A stretch of DNA of 64,000 nt from Fragilariopsis cylindrus CCMP1102 (lineage: Eukaryota; Bacillariophyta; Bacillariophyceae; Bacillariales; Bacillariaceae). A program made the translations under genes and the position numbers. Positions 43,304 through 54,177 of the stretch are shown piece by piece. Within the stretch, counting starts at the first letter, position 1. Each line of letters opens with the position of its first letter. The notes below the pieces were generated by a model, which was given only the letters and a program-made list of their open reading frames with translations, ran no database searches and was not told the DNA's origin. The stretch is taken from assembly GCA_900095095.1 (NCBI GenBank), contig FMBT01000334.1:1-64000 (forward strand). Direction: 5' to 3'.

Positions 43304-43918
43304 TCAATCGCAACCACCACCACCTCCGCCACCTCCGCCACCACCGCAATCACCGCCGCCACCACCTCCACCACCTCCACCGCAATCACCACCTCCAAAA
43401 CCACCTCCACCACCACCGCAATCACCACCACCACCAACAAAACCGGCACCACCGTCACCATGTACTACTCCAAGTACTACTCCATGTACTACTCCTGTTC
43501 CTCCTCCTGTTCCTGTTCCTGTTCCTACTGCTCCTCCTCCTGCTGCTACTGCTGCTGCTCCTGCTGCACTTCTTGCTCCTGCTGCTCCTGCTCTTCTTGC
43601 TCCTGCTCTTGGATCTCCTCCACAAATCATACAATAAACGGCAAATAAAAACACGGCAGAAAAGAGTACGATACCAATAATTACAAAATTGCTCAACATC
43701 ATGGCCTCATTATTGCCGTCGTCATCAGATAAGATACGACTGAGTTCTTGTTCTTGTATTTGTCCATATTGTAGATCATCCGCAATGTTGTTGCTATCCT
43801 TGTTGTTGTTGGGTCCAATCCACCGTTCGAACTCTGTTGTCGTTCCTCCAATTACTGGTAGAAACGAAAATAGTCCAATAATGAAACAACTACTGATACT
43901 AAACAAGATGACCTTCAT
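43304..43918 (-). CDS. Small single-pass membrane protein with Gly-rich tail carrying Asp-Cys repeats
   Basis: 204 aa from ATG at 43918. Signal peptide (VILFSISSCFIIGLFSFL), an acidic/Asn-rich lumenal part of about 50 residues, one membrane helix (MLSNFVIIGIVLFSAVFLFAVYCMI, about 74-98), then CGGDPRAGARRAGAAG. The Ala/Gly/Val tail ends in repeated GGGGDCGGGGG units, with four DC pairs including the final CD. The Cys-spaced Gly tail could be disulfide-linked or bind metal, but that is speculation. It is not a simple slippage product on this strand, because the DC placements are regular. The antisense frame (Pro-rich) is a shadow. Confidence 0.65.
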   Translation of the reverse strand: MKVILFSISSCFIIGLFSFLPVIGGTTTEFERWIGPNNNKDSNNIADDLQYGQIQEQELSRILSDDDGNNEAMMLSNFVIIGIVLFSAVFLFAVYCMICGGDPRAGARRAGAAGARSAAGAAAVAAGGGAVGTGTGTGGGTGVVHGVVLGVVHGDGGAGFVGGGGDCGGGGGGFGGGDCGGGGGGGGGGDCGGGGGGGGGGGCD

Positions 43919-45392
43919 GATGGTTATTTTTCTTTATTAAAATTTATTGATGTAAATAAGAATTTTAGACTTTATGATGGTTGAGAATAGTTCGATCTCA
44001 GTATCGGGAGATTATTTACTGATACACCATGCTAGCTACTGTACTATTACAATACACATGATAATATGATACATCGTACCTGTATATCTACTGTGCATTT
44101 TTTGATTGCGTGTACGAGAGTTTCAAAGATTTGAGAGGTCGGAATACAGTATGTATTGATTTCACATTTGGCAATGAAAAAGAAAGAACACAGTAGAACC
44201 CAAAATTAACTTTTCATTTTTTTCTTCAAACGACTTCGAATATTGCGTTAAGTATTTCTTCGCGCTTTATCTGCTGCCGGTAGTACTGTCTGTATGATTT
44301 TTTGTGGAAGAAGTTTATTTAACTAGTCTACTAGTACTACGTCGAGATATCGCTTCCTTCAAAAGGAACAAAAAAAAGGTTACAGTATTTGCGATGTCCA
44401 TCGAAAGGCACGAATCAATCAAATTCATGTGCTCAAAATATCTTCTGGTGTAGTTCAAGGTACAAGCACAATTGTTCTGCCACTTGATTTGACTATCAGT
44501 TTTTGTGTTGAGAAGATTTTCGAGGACGACAAAAAAGCTGTATTTGAATTTTGACTAAGTGAATTCTCAACGCAACTTGAATCTCCCACTGCACCGTACT
44601 AGTTGTCAACAACTAGTACGCATAAATCAATAATACATCGATTGCACGCTCTTGTCGCTTCCATTTTGTATATCATTGTATGCTGGCTCCACCAAATCTA
44701 GGCTGCCTAGTAAGCTGACTGACCTGACCTGACCTGACCGTAAGGCCAACAAGGTAGATTCTATTCAGACGAATGGCAAACGAGAACACAGAGCAATAGT
44801 GAAGTACAGAGTTTAATGAAAAATTGAAGGAAAGCTTTGATTTGGAGCTACAAATGGAGTAAAATAGAGATACATAGTAAATATAAATAGACGAATTTGT
44901 CTACACCTCCCCTTCTGATTAGTGTCTACGATCGTGCATACGAGTAGATCACTCCTTCCCCTCTCCTCATAGATAGTCGTGAGGATGAGCATTCGTGGAG
45001 AGTGACCGTTTTCGGATTGTATTACTTCTGTTACAGACTTTGCTGCGACTATGAAATTGGAAGCCAGAATGAAGATTTGCGCTTCACAACCACAACCGCG
45101 GCTTGTTGTGATGGGTGTATTTGCAGTATTTCGAAAGCGGCTGGTCCGCTTGCGGAACGAGGACGGTCAAATGGAGGATTTCGAAGTGGTAGACACACAT
45201 TTCTTCATCATCTTTGGCGATACAACATTGCTTAGATTGTATTGAATATTTGTTTGTCTACGTTCTCAATTCTTATATCTAAAATAGAATTTCATTGTTT
45301 AACTTTGATGATTCTCTATATTGCTAAGGATACTCAAAGTACAATTATACGCACATACATCACACCATACATATACTGCATCACAGATCCTA
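43919..45392. other. Intergenic region with a possible fragment and LTR-like relic
   Basis: No complete gene. On the minus strand AGAAGGGGAGG followed by TGTAGACA at about 44905-44925 looks like a polypurine tract plus LTR start. The facing end near 44690-44700 has TTTGGTGGAGCC, reminiscent of a primer-binding site, so a lone LTR of a Copia-like element is possible; it is old and not whole. A plus-strand frame around 45030-45245 (preceded by TTACAG) reads FAVFRKRLVRLRNEDGQ and DTHFFIIFGD, and is more GC-rich than its surroundings; it may be an isolated exon or gene relic. Confidence 0.35.
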
Positions 45393-46268
45393 TCAGATAT
45401 CGTCATCGTCATCATCATCATCATCATCATCATCACCAATGTTAATATTTTCTAACACATCTTCAATAATAGATGCACCTGTATTAGATTCATCATCACT
45501 ACTACCACTAGTTCTTCTATCATTCAGAAGTTTCATTTTCATATCGGTGGCACCAAAGTGTGGATCACACATACCATATGGACGTCCAACTACACAACAA
45601 ACAATGCATCCCACGAGGCATTCTGTACATTCGTCATTCGATGTAACAGCTTGGAATCCATAACGTTCGTAGAGCCGTCGTGCCACATTGCCATTGAGTA
45701 CCGACAATGTAAGGACGGTGCTCTGTTGTTCCCGTGCCCTCGCTTCTGCCCATTGCAACAGCACCTTGCCGACACCCTTGCCTCTTGCTGCGGATGCCAC
45801 ACTAACCTGTTCAATGTACGTCTCTCCTGGTTTTGTGGTGTGCAAGTATTCCTTGTCATTCGTCGGATAGGTTGCTAGCTGGACGTAGCCGAGCGGGATG
45901 GGTGGTGTTCGTGTAGTACCATCACCACTTTTGTTGTCGCCTTCTTCTATTCCAAAGGCGATACCGCACATCGGCAATCGCTTGGGATTCTTCGAGTAGA
46001 ATCGTTGTAAACTGCCATTGGTATCTCGCCACGAGAAAACATTACAACACGATTTGCTGCCAAAGCCCTCGTTATAAATGATTCTCATCTGTTCGATGGT
46101 ATCCATTGTGAGCTCTTGAACATACACATCACCAACACGACTGTCATTGCCATTATTATTGTGATCATGACCTTTTATGGGTTCCTGTAATGGCGACGAT
46201 ATAGCTATTGGTTCAGATGTAGCATCTGTTCGGTTCATCTTCTGTGGAGTGGGGGCATCATTGTACAT
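45393..46268 (-). CDS. GNAT-family N-acetyltransferase
   Basis: 291 aa from ATG at 46268 (MYNDAPTPQ). The acetyl-CoA-binding core is IEQVSVASAARGKGVGKVLLQWAEARA (motif A, R-G-x-G-x-G pattern), followed by LTLSVLNGNVARRLYERYGFQAV (motif B). The earlier LTMDTIEQMRIIYNEGF is the first strand-helix of the fold. After the GNAT core comes a Cys-rich stretch, ECTECLVGCIVCCVV, then RPYGMCDPHFGA, which could act as a membrane-associated or acylated segment (inference). The C-terminus ends in a run of Asp encoded by GAT repeats. The substrate cannot be told from sequence. Confidence 0.83.
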   Translation of the reverse strand: MYNDAPTPQKMNRTDATSEPIAISSPLQEPIKGHDHNNNGNDSRVGDVYVQELTMDTIEQMRIIYNEGFGSKSCCNVFSWRDTNGSLQRFYSKNPKRLPMCGIAFGIEEGDNKSGDGTTRTPPIPLGYVQLATYPTNDKEYLHTTKPGETYIEQVSVASAARGKGVGKVLLQWAEARAREQQSTVLTLSVLNGNVARRLYERYGFQAVTSNDECTECLVGCIVCCVVGRPYGMCDPHFGATDMKMKLLNDRRTSGSSDDESNTGASIIEDVLENINIGDDDDDDDDDDDDI

Positions 46269-46883
46269 GTTGGTGTGTTTTGTTTGCACTTTGAATTTGA
46301 TTCGACTTGATCTGAATACAATTAACTGACTTGATATAATACATCCAACGAAGTTTATTATGTTACATAAAATGATATATCGTTCATGTTAGATTGTCTC
46401 TATCTTCATCTTCGTCATCTTCCAAACCACAGAGTATTGTATGGGTGTGTTTACTTCGCCGTCAACAACAAGAACAAGATCATACTGTATGTTGCATGCT
46501 GTCTTGTACTTCAGGGTAAAAATCGTATTAGTCCTACTGCATAAAGTACGTACACAGTACATACACCTCGCTTTTTTATTTATTTAAAGAAATATTCTTT
46601 ACATAACCGACGGCGATTAACGAGCCTACTACGTCGTAGATATCGCTTCTGAGCAATTTTCGTTAGGTGGGACTCAGTTTCTTTAAAAGAAGAACACTGT
46701 GGAACATCCTCGATTTTAAAAAAAATAGAAAATCGCGAAAATTCACATCCTTGCACAATTTTGAACACAACAAGATTCATTACTGCCTCACAATCTTCGT
46801 TACAAAATCTGAAAAAGTACAAAAACAAGAAGCAGCAGATATTATTAGACACCAAGAGTATCAAATACAATACAATACATACA
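46269..46883. other. Divergent intergenic region
   Basis: About 600 bp between the divergent GNAT and unknown-protein starts; AT-rich. Open frames of about 90-120 codons here overlap each other and lack domains. Confidence 0.5.
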
Positions 46884-47567
46884 ATGACGATGACAATGAG
46901 AGTGAGTGCAACCGGCATGATTTCTATGATCATGGATAGAAGCATGGAGGATGTTCGTTGTACTTCATTAACACTTGAAGAAGGCGATAATATATTCTTT
47001 GAGGGACGTAACTTTTTCTTTGTTGAAGAAGGTCAGGTACTCGAACTTGGTTGTAATTATAACGACAGTAAGCGCAAGCGCAGAACCTCACGACAATTTT
47101 CTCTTACACTCCAACAACTCGATAGCGATTGTGATTTTGATAAATATGTCAGGAAGGAATTAGAGGAAGCTATTGAACTCGGCACCGGAAATGTTGTTGC
47201 TATGAATACCAACACTAATAACAGTCCTTCCTTTGAAGATCTATCCATTTCTCGCGCCGACGAAGCCGATTTTAAAAGTGAAAAAGGGACATGGGGTCAG
47301 AAAAAATTAAATGTTCGAGTCAAGCCCCCTGACCTAGAGCCTAAACAAATTGGATCTCACGCTACATTAGCAGCGAAGATTCCAAAACAATACAATAACA
47401 ATAACAATACCAAAAATACAAATACAAATACGAAGAATCAACCTAGTCGGCGATTTAGTTTCCAATCAACACCTGTCCAAAATCCGTTCGAAAAGTCTTT
47501 ACCACCACAATCACTATCACAATTTCACAATATATTCGATACTAATCTTCACGAGTATCAGTTTTGA
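46884..47567 (+). CDS. Protein of unknown function
   Basis: 227 aa from the first in-frame ATG at 46884. The N-terminal MTMTMRVSATGM is followed by LTLEEGDNIFFEGRNFFFVEEGQVLELG, then a basic KRKRRTSRQF patch that could be a nuclear localisation signal. A Glu-rich helix (YVRKELEEAIEL), an Asn/Thr/Lys run (about 167-185) and a C-terminal Ser/Pro/Gln-rich part come next. I recognise no domain. The presence of ordered, non-repetitive stretches in the first half argues that it is a real gene. Another start (MISMIMDRSMEDV) is possible. Confidence 0.55.
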   Translation: MTMTMRVSATGMISMIMDRSMEDVRCTSLTLEEGDNIFFEGRNFFFVEEGQVLELGCNYNDSKRKRRTSRQFSLTLQQLDSDCDFDKYVRKELEEAIELGTGNVVAMNTNTNNSPSFEDLSISRADEADFKSEKGTWGQKKLNVRVKPPDLEPKQIGSHATLAAKIPKQYNNNNNTKNTNTNTKNQPSRRFSFQSTPVQNPFEKSLPPQSLSQFHNIFDTNLHEYQF

Positions 47568-48117
47568 GAAAATAGTGCAAAATTCATCCAAATACACAAT
47601 CGCCACCATCAGCACAATTTCTGGGCATTTTTAATTCCTTATCATCAGTTTGCTTCCATTTTTATACTTAATAAATACGTACATAAATTTTCATAAAAAA
47701 ACAAAAGCTCTTTTAAAACATTTATTGTATTATTTACTACTGATACTATAATACAATCATGTGTACCTGTAATCTCAATTGTTTTGGTTTGGTTGGATTG
47801 GAGTTCAGAGGACGGGGTCTGCCACTGTTTCATACAGGTATCAAAAGGCTGCACTTCTCTAGGCGCATAAGGTGATCTCATACAAGTGTTGTTAAGACTG
47901 GTTGGCACACAATGATAAGTCACTACATAGAGGGTGCACTGAAATGAGAACATCAGGAACAATTATTTGTTTACAGTATGATTTTATCACTAAACAAGTG
48001 GGTCATTTATTCACTGGACACTTATTAGTTTAGGTTAGTTTAGTTTAGTTGTACAAGGAGGAGTGAGTGGAATACATTGCTACTAGGGCTGTGGTGTTTG
48101 TGGAAATTCCTTTATCT
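47568..48117. other. Intergenic spacer
   Basis: Holds a 105-codon minus frame (47645-47962) with several Cys and no recognised domain, and TTAGTTTAG repeats near 48030. I do not call a gene here. Confidence 0.45.
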
Positions 48118-48651
48118 CTATTCCTTTGGAGCGTTGGTGATATTGACACTACGTCCGCCTACGACTCCATCGGTGATTTCACCAACAATCCACGATGCCA
48201 CATCGATTCGATCAATACCGATAGTAGGGCACCGATCTGTGTCTCCAAACGTTACGAGCTTACGGCCCGCATTGTTCTTCTTATCCACCATCAACGTAGG
48301 CCGAACCACCAAGGTGCTGTCGTAGAGTTGTTCGTTGTCGTGGAAGGCAGCTTCCTGCCCGGTATAGTCGACGATAACGTGCCGAAGGTAAAATTCGTAG
48401 AGCCTGCCCTTGCCAAAGCCGACGTTGATGCGCGATTCCGAGGCACCCATTCCAGAGACAATGACTGCGGTGACATGCCGAAATTTCGGCTTCTTCATGG
48501 CCCGTGCGAGGCTTTCGCCGGTGGTGGTACGAATATCGCTCTTGGCGGCGCTTTCTCCAGTACCAGTAGTAAGAATGACGACACTGTCGTTTCGTTTCTC
48601 GTTCCGATGTTTAGGGTCACCACAGTAATGATATCTATCTTGGTGATCATC
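48118..48651 (-). pseudogene. 5'-truncated NmrA/atypical-SDR-like gene
   Basis: On the minus strand a frame is open from just after a TAG at 48654-48652 to the stop at 48118, 177 residues. It reads DSVVILTTGTGESAAKSD, then SLARAMKKPKFRHVTAVIVSGMGASES, then the conserved tail of NAD(P)-binding atypical SDRs: VDYTGQEAAFHDNEQLYDST, LVVRPTLMVD, GIDRIDVASWIVGEI. The N-terminal Rossmann GxTGxxG strand is missing, and the only in-frame ATG (48498) is too far inside the fold. The FkbM gene ends only about 45 bp upstream on the same strand, leaving no room for more exons unless they overlap it. Options: a truncated gene copy, or an exon whose partner was displaced. The TAG could be an acceptor (CATAG|GAT). 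Confidence 0.6.
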
Positions 48652-48695
48652 CTATGAGCACTTTCACCAAACTGTCTATCACTAGCCTAGGATTC

Positions 48696-49767
48696 CTACG
48701 AGTCCTGTCTCGGTTTCATACAAGTAATGTCATTTGCATCGATCCGTGTACAATTATACCCATACGTCTCCAACAAACTTTGAACGGTTCCCATCTGAAG
48801 GCCAGCTAATCGTGTTAGGCGTCCTTGTTCTTCATAGTGTATAATGTGAGGAAAACCTGACTTCCGTTCCAGGAGACCTTTCATGCCTTATATAATTGAA
48901 GAACCAGAAAAATATTAATTTAGCAACTAAATTATCGATTCGCAATTTTGAAAACGTATAAAAATTGTTCGCCCACTTACCTTGAACAACCTGCAATTCA
49001 AAGCCTTGTACATCGATCTTGACAAGACCGACGGGCATATCTGGAGGCACCATCTCATCTAATGTCACCATCGGAACGTGTTCTGTTACTAACTTTGGCT
49101 TTCTGGCAACGCCAATTGTGTTCGAGAACAAACTAGCTTGTTCAAATTTACCGAATGATTCCTCTGGTCTAGAAATAGAGACATTAGACTGGCTCTCATT
49201 ACCAACCAGGGCACGGAATATATGTAACTTTGATGCTCCCTCTTGTGTAGCCAAACCACGGACTAAGTTTTCTCTTAAACCGGAACAAATTTTTGTCACA
49301 TCATAAAGAAGTGGGTCGAATGCGTATGTTAATTTGCTAGCGATGATTCCTGGAAGTGTCATCTGCCCGATATTAGCTCCAACATCAATGTAGAGTTCAT
49401 TTGGCAACACCTCTTTAAAGACTTGATCGTATAGCTCTGCAGTTTGTGTCGTATTTTTGCCTTTTTCACCGCTCCACCAAGGAAAGTCAATTATTGCTTG
49501 CTTGTCAATTTGTGGAAAGTAGTTAGCCGTAAAATGAGGGTCATTATCAGCCGGTATCTTGCTGCAATCCACAGGCTGTAATTTCGAACCATGCTGTTCC
49601 TGCGCAGCATGCTTTGCAAAAATGGATTGATCATTCTTCGAAAACTGATTTCTAAAATAGACCGAATATGGTCTCATGCCAAGCAGCGATAGTAAAATAA
49701 TTCCACAGAAAGGAAAAAGTACAGTTCTCGATTGCTCTCTCTTTGCACCATATCGTAGATTTTTCAT
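48696..49767 (-). CDS. FkbM-family methyltransferase, membrane-anchored, two exons
   Basis: Exon 1 is 49767-48981 and exon 2 is 48886-48696; the 94-bp intron starts GTAAGT and ends ATATAAG. The product is 325 aa. One N-terminal hydrophobic helix (about 15-31, TVLFPFCGIILLSLLGM) follows a basic tail, so a type II anchor is likely. The SAM-binding motif is LYIDVGANIGQMTLPG. Then come AFDPLLYDV, PMVTLDEMV and the FkbM hallmark VGLVKIDVQGFELQVVQG, which spans the splice site, followed by MKGLLER, HIIHYEE and a C-terminal Cys pair (YGYNCTRIDANDITCM). Such enzymes O-methylate sugars or other small groups; the anchor suggests a Golgi or ER glycan-modifying role. The transposon right upstream begins 243 bp before the start codon. 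Confidence 0.85.
48887..48980 (-). other. Intron of the FkbM gene
   Basis: GTAAGTGGGCG donor, AATTATATAAG acceptor; 94 bp; splits a Gly codon as G|GC. Confidence 0.85.
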
Positions 49768-50001
49768 TCTAAGTTTGTCCTTGTTTGCGTGTCGGCGGTG
49801 TCGGAGTATGCCTTTTCTGGCGTTTGTTCTCTGTCTCGGAATCGCGGATTCGCGCTGTCGGAATATTGAAAGTAAGACGTTTTACGTGTTATTTACTAGA
49901 GTATTATTTGATTTGATTGAATTATGACAAATTAGATGTTCTAAACAAATAAAATCTATTCGATGTTGACTTGATAATCTCTATTCTACTTCAAGTACAG
50001 T

Positions 50002-50009
50002 CTACAAAT
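50002..50009 (+). repeat. Target-site duplication, left copy (CTACAAAT)
   Basis: CTACAAAT directly precedes the element end CAGGGG and is repeated directly after the other end at 54711-54718. Confidence 0.95.
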
Positions 50010-50405
50010 CAGGGGTAATAATCTATACGGGGTGCGTCACGATCCGCGCGTCGCTTTAAATTCGTCGCACAAATAAATTTACTATGATGTACCCAAATAA
50101 GAAAATTGTGCCCCAAATAATGTTTCCCCATTTTTTTCACCTAGACATTACTAGTTAACTATACCACTTTGGACCACATATAACATACAAAAAAAACATA
50201 AAATAAAAAAATTAAAAACACTTTTCTAGACCGTATTTCTACGCTGATTCTGGAAATATCCTCCATTCATGGCTAACTATCATAAATTTAGAAAACTATT
50301 ACACCTCAAAAACACTAATTTATCTACAATAAAAATAATAACAATAATACATATAGATCCGTTTTAAATATGATTTACTAATAAGGTTCAATAGATTTTA
50401 CATTT

Positions 50406-53400
50406 CTACTTAGTCCTTACTGTTTTCTTTCTGTCCATCCCTTTCATTTCACCTCTGAAACTCAAACCAGATATATTATGCTTGGTTCCACGGGATGTAA
50501 GCTTCCCACGCAATCCTTTGAATACATCTTCAAATTTAGTATGTACTGTTTTCTTCACTACATACTCAAACATTTTCTTCCTGTCACCCTCAGTAGCACA
50601 CTGAACCTTCTCAGATGACACTTTCCACATTTCCCACAATGGGGTGTTATTGAGTATGGCTTCCTTCTCTAATCTTAAAACTTCCATCTTTGACAGTAAT
50701 TTACCTTCAGTCACAGAGGATGATAAATTATCCATCAACATGTACCCAAATTCAAAAAACTCCTCCCTAACTAGAGTCATGTGTCCTCTATCTGATGTTC
50801 TCATTGTGTCATGGTAACAATTTTCCAAATAGTGGTCGCTTAAAGCTGCTTCACTCTTGTACATTCTCATTGCTGAAAGGAACTCAATTTCTTTAGTCAA
50901 TTCTGCATATTTCTCTTCATCATCATTACATCTAAACCTTTCCTTCATTTTTGCTTTTCTTGCATGAAACACTGCCCAACCAAAAATAGAATTCACATCT
51001 CTATAGTGAAATGGCTTCTCTTTGTTACTGTTTTTTCTCAACAGCTCTGCCCGTTCAATCATGCCTGCCCACAACTTCTGTTCAATTGCTTCGTCAAGAA
51101 TTTGAATAAGAGCTATTACTCCCATCCTGTTGGCAATGGGACATGTATCAGGAACAAGACCCTCCAAATTTTTCTTTTCCACCATTTCCCATATCTGGAA
51201 TTGATACGATACTGCCTTTTTTTCATCATCATTCTTTGCTCCTGATTTGGCGGCACCCGCTTTTGCAAGCATATTCACTAGTTTCCAATTAATTTGTTGG
51301 CACAGTGTATCAAAATGGCCTTCTTGTTTCCCATTCATTACACTTTCAAACCAACTTCTTGCTGGTCCAATACTAGACAACTTTGCAAGTTCTCTAAATG
51401 AGTGAGTTTTTAATAAGAGAGATGAATAGCTCTCAGTAGTCTCTTCTGTTCCAACCATTTTCATAAATTGTCTCACACTGTCGTCAGCAGCAGCATCACT
51501 ATCTTTTGGGAAAATTAATACTTTAGTTCCCAGATTAGGTCCAATTTCCAAATCTCGGTTTTTAATCTGGTTGTTTAACCATTCTTCTCTTCTTTTTGGT
51601 CCTGTTGTTGAGTCGTATGGAGCCTTCTTCAATGTTTCATTTTCATTACTAATATCATCATTGGAATAGCATGTACTTTTCTTGGAAGCCATTTTAACAT
51701 CGGCCATTACGTTACTTGTTGTCAAGGCCTTTGAAATATCTCTTGCATTGTCTCTTGAAAGGGACCTCATAAGAGAGAAGAAAGCTTCAATTGAACTTTG
51801 ATTGGAATGAAGGAAAGGCACAAACACAATGGAAGTGTATCAAACTTTATTGATTTCTTTTTTCCAGAGATCTTTTTGCACTCATCTCCCATCATTCTAC
51901 CTATCCTGGTAGCATATTCGTTTAGATGATCAGCTTGGATACCATATTCGTCCTTTAGTAGTTTCGACTTAAGGAGAACATTCAAAATTTTGGTTTCTAG
52001 TTGTACATTTTGTTCTTCGCTTCCCATGTAGTCGAATACCTGCTCTAGTACAGCTGGTATCTGGTCTTTGTCAAATGTAATGCATTCATCTTCCCTAACT
52101 TCTTTTAGGGTCAGTTTGTATTTACGTATTGTTACATTCTGTGAACGAATCTTACCCGACATGTAGCGCATTCTATTTCTCAGTGCAGGAGGAGACATTG
52201 AAGAGAAGTTTACTGTTGATGATGCCTGCACTCTGCTCACAGCCGTAATTTCAATCTTCTTTTCTCGCCTTTCACACCGTCTAGAAAGTTCATAACAGAA
52301 TAAGCACAGCTGTCTACCAGTTACTCTTTGTTGTATTGTGAATAACTCACAACCATCTAGTCTTGCAGTGGACAAGCATGTATGCAAAAATGCCTTGGGA
52401 GCCAGCTCAAAAATGGTTATTTGTTGATCAGGATCAAAATGATACTCTGATGCAACATAATTCAATGTACGGCGCACAGACTTTGCAAAGGGTTCCAAAT
52501 TGTCAGCATCGTAGTGTTGCAAGTAACATTGAGCCATATATTCCCTCTGAATTTCCGGAGTTGGGAATGGATCATCCAAAGTTAGTGGAACATGGGCAAT
52601 CTTCTGTTTCTTTTTATCAGACTCATGCTCCACTTTTTTATCTGTAGAAATGCGGAGTACATTTGGTTTCCTGTCTTCTTCTGATTTATTTGGTGTAGAA
52701 TAATCAGTGTCATTGTCATTGGCCAATGTTGTAACATGCGTCCTTTCATCTAACAGCCTTTTAGTTTCAACAAGTGTACTCGCTTGTTCTTGAATTGGAA
52801 CGCACACATAAATTCCATCAAGTGCAGAAATGTCATTATCATTAAATTTTTGGTCAGTTTGAGTTCTCAAAAATTGGACTGAATTTCGATATTCACCAGA
52901 TCTATTACTAGAACGTAGTTTATCAATCCGCTTGACATTGTCCGTTGTTAGCAGAGTTGACATTAGTCTTGCAGTCACCCCAATTTCCACCCACAAAGAT
53001 AATGGAAAATGATGTCGAGCAATACGGAACCTTTTTGAAATTCTAGTGTGCTCTTCTTCTGGTATTTTTAGCGACTGCAAAACACCAGCACGAAACAGTT
53101 GATTTTTGACAAGTATGACTATCTTTTTACTGGTCGACTTCGTCCATGACAATGAAGGTCCTTTCCAAGGGTGTCCATCATTTGCAAGAAGAAAAAACTG
53201 CTGCGAAACATACTGACATTTGTCCCAATCACATATACATCGAAAATCAGGCATTGACTGAGTTGCATTTGTTGGTGCACCGGAAGGTGTTGTTGTGGTT
53301 GTAGTTGCATCTCCCAATGGTGTTATTTCTACTTCAGTTGCTTGAAGTGAATCACCATTATCACTTTCAATTTGTGGATCACAAAGATCGCAAAAGGTAT

Positions 53401-53497
53401 TAAAATTTTGTGCTTGAGCTTCCATCTTGAAAGAGTTGTCTTCAGCTCTAGCACTATTATCATTACTATCATTATTATTATTACTAATATTATTCAT
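50406..53497 (-). CDS. Transposase of the 4.7-kb element, in two overlapping frames
   Basis: The first frame runs 53497-51767 (576 codons) and the second from about 51827 to 50406 (473 codons). They overlap by about 60 bp with a -1 (or +2) register change near 51800-51850. Together they would give about 1000 residues. The N-terminal part has Cys/His sites (FCDLCD; FRCICDWDKC ... RIARHHF) that could be a THAP-like zinc finger as in P-element transposases (weak). The second frame starts FVPFLHSNQSSIEAFFSLMRSL and then is mostly helical and basic. The register change may be a sequencing error, a frameshift site, a small intron or a real lesion; I could not find a convincing intron. Confidence 0.7.
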
Positions 53498-53890
53498 ACT
53501 ACCAGTGTTGTTATTACCACTCTATAGTATAGAAATAATTAGTAAAAATTGGCAAAGCAAACAACAAAATGTGTGAGCAAATTTTGTATCAACAGCTCTG
53601 GTAGAAGTATTGCGCGTACGAGAATTCAGATGGAAAGCCAGAGCTTAGCAGGCCATCCCACACCCCCATGTGGTTGATTGTTGTGTAGAACTATTGTGTA
53701 TGTGCAAAAATTGATACTCTATCCGTAGATTCTGAACAACAATGTCGCTGCACCAAGACTGAATGTGGAATGAAATAAAATGCTTCTACCCGTAGTTTAA
53801 ATTATACTACACTAAATATGTATGAGGCTACTTGTTGTGTATGACTACTTGAAAAACTAATTCAATTTTACACTAGGCTCACTAGGCTAA

Positions 53891-54177
53891 CTTTCAATTT
53901 TTGCAGGCAACACATTCTGAGTTTGTACTAGTAAAGAAATCAAGGTTTCAATTTTTGCAGGCAACACATTCTGAGTTTGTACTAGTAAAGAAATCAAGGT
54001 TTCAATTTTTGCAGGCAACACATTCTGAGTTTGTACTAGTAAAGAAATCAAAATTTCAAATTTTGCAGGCAACACATTCTGAGTTTGTACTAGTAGTAAA
54101 GAAATCAAAATCTCAATTTTTGCAGGCAACACATTCTGAGTTTGTACTAGTAGTAAAAAAATCAAAATTTCAGTTTT
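53891..54177 (+). repeat. Five tandem 54-57-bp repeats within the transposon
   Basis: Units with the shared core GCAGGCAACACATTCTGAG start at 53903, 53957, 54011, 54065 and 54122. The spacing is 54, 54, 54 and 57 bp; the last units carry an extra TAG. They lie between the transposase start (53497) and the element's right end, a place where subterminal transposase-binding repeats are found in other elements. On the minus strand they keep an open frame of 18-residue units (LVQTQNVLPAKIE). Confidence 0.92.

Noticed and set aside
43260-43637. Pro-rich plus-strand frame (poly-Pro with Ser/Lys)
   Set aside because: Antisense of the Gly-rich tail of the membrane protein at 43304-43918, which has a signal peptide and membrane helix.
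48067-48657. Plus-strand frame of 196 codons
   Set aside because: It overlaps the minus-strand NmrA-like frame, which has recognisable family motifs, and starts with a non-ATG codon; the plus frame is a shadow.
53891-54177. CRISPR-like array
   Set aside because: The repeats are contiguous 54-bp units without unique spacers, in a eukaryotic transposon.
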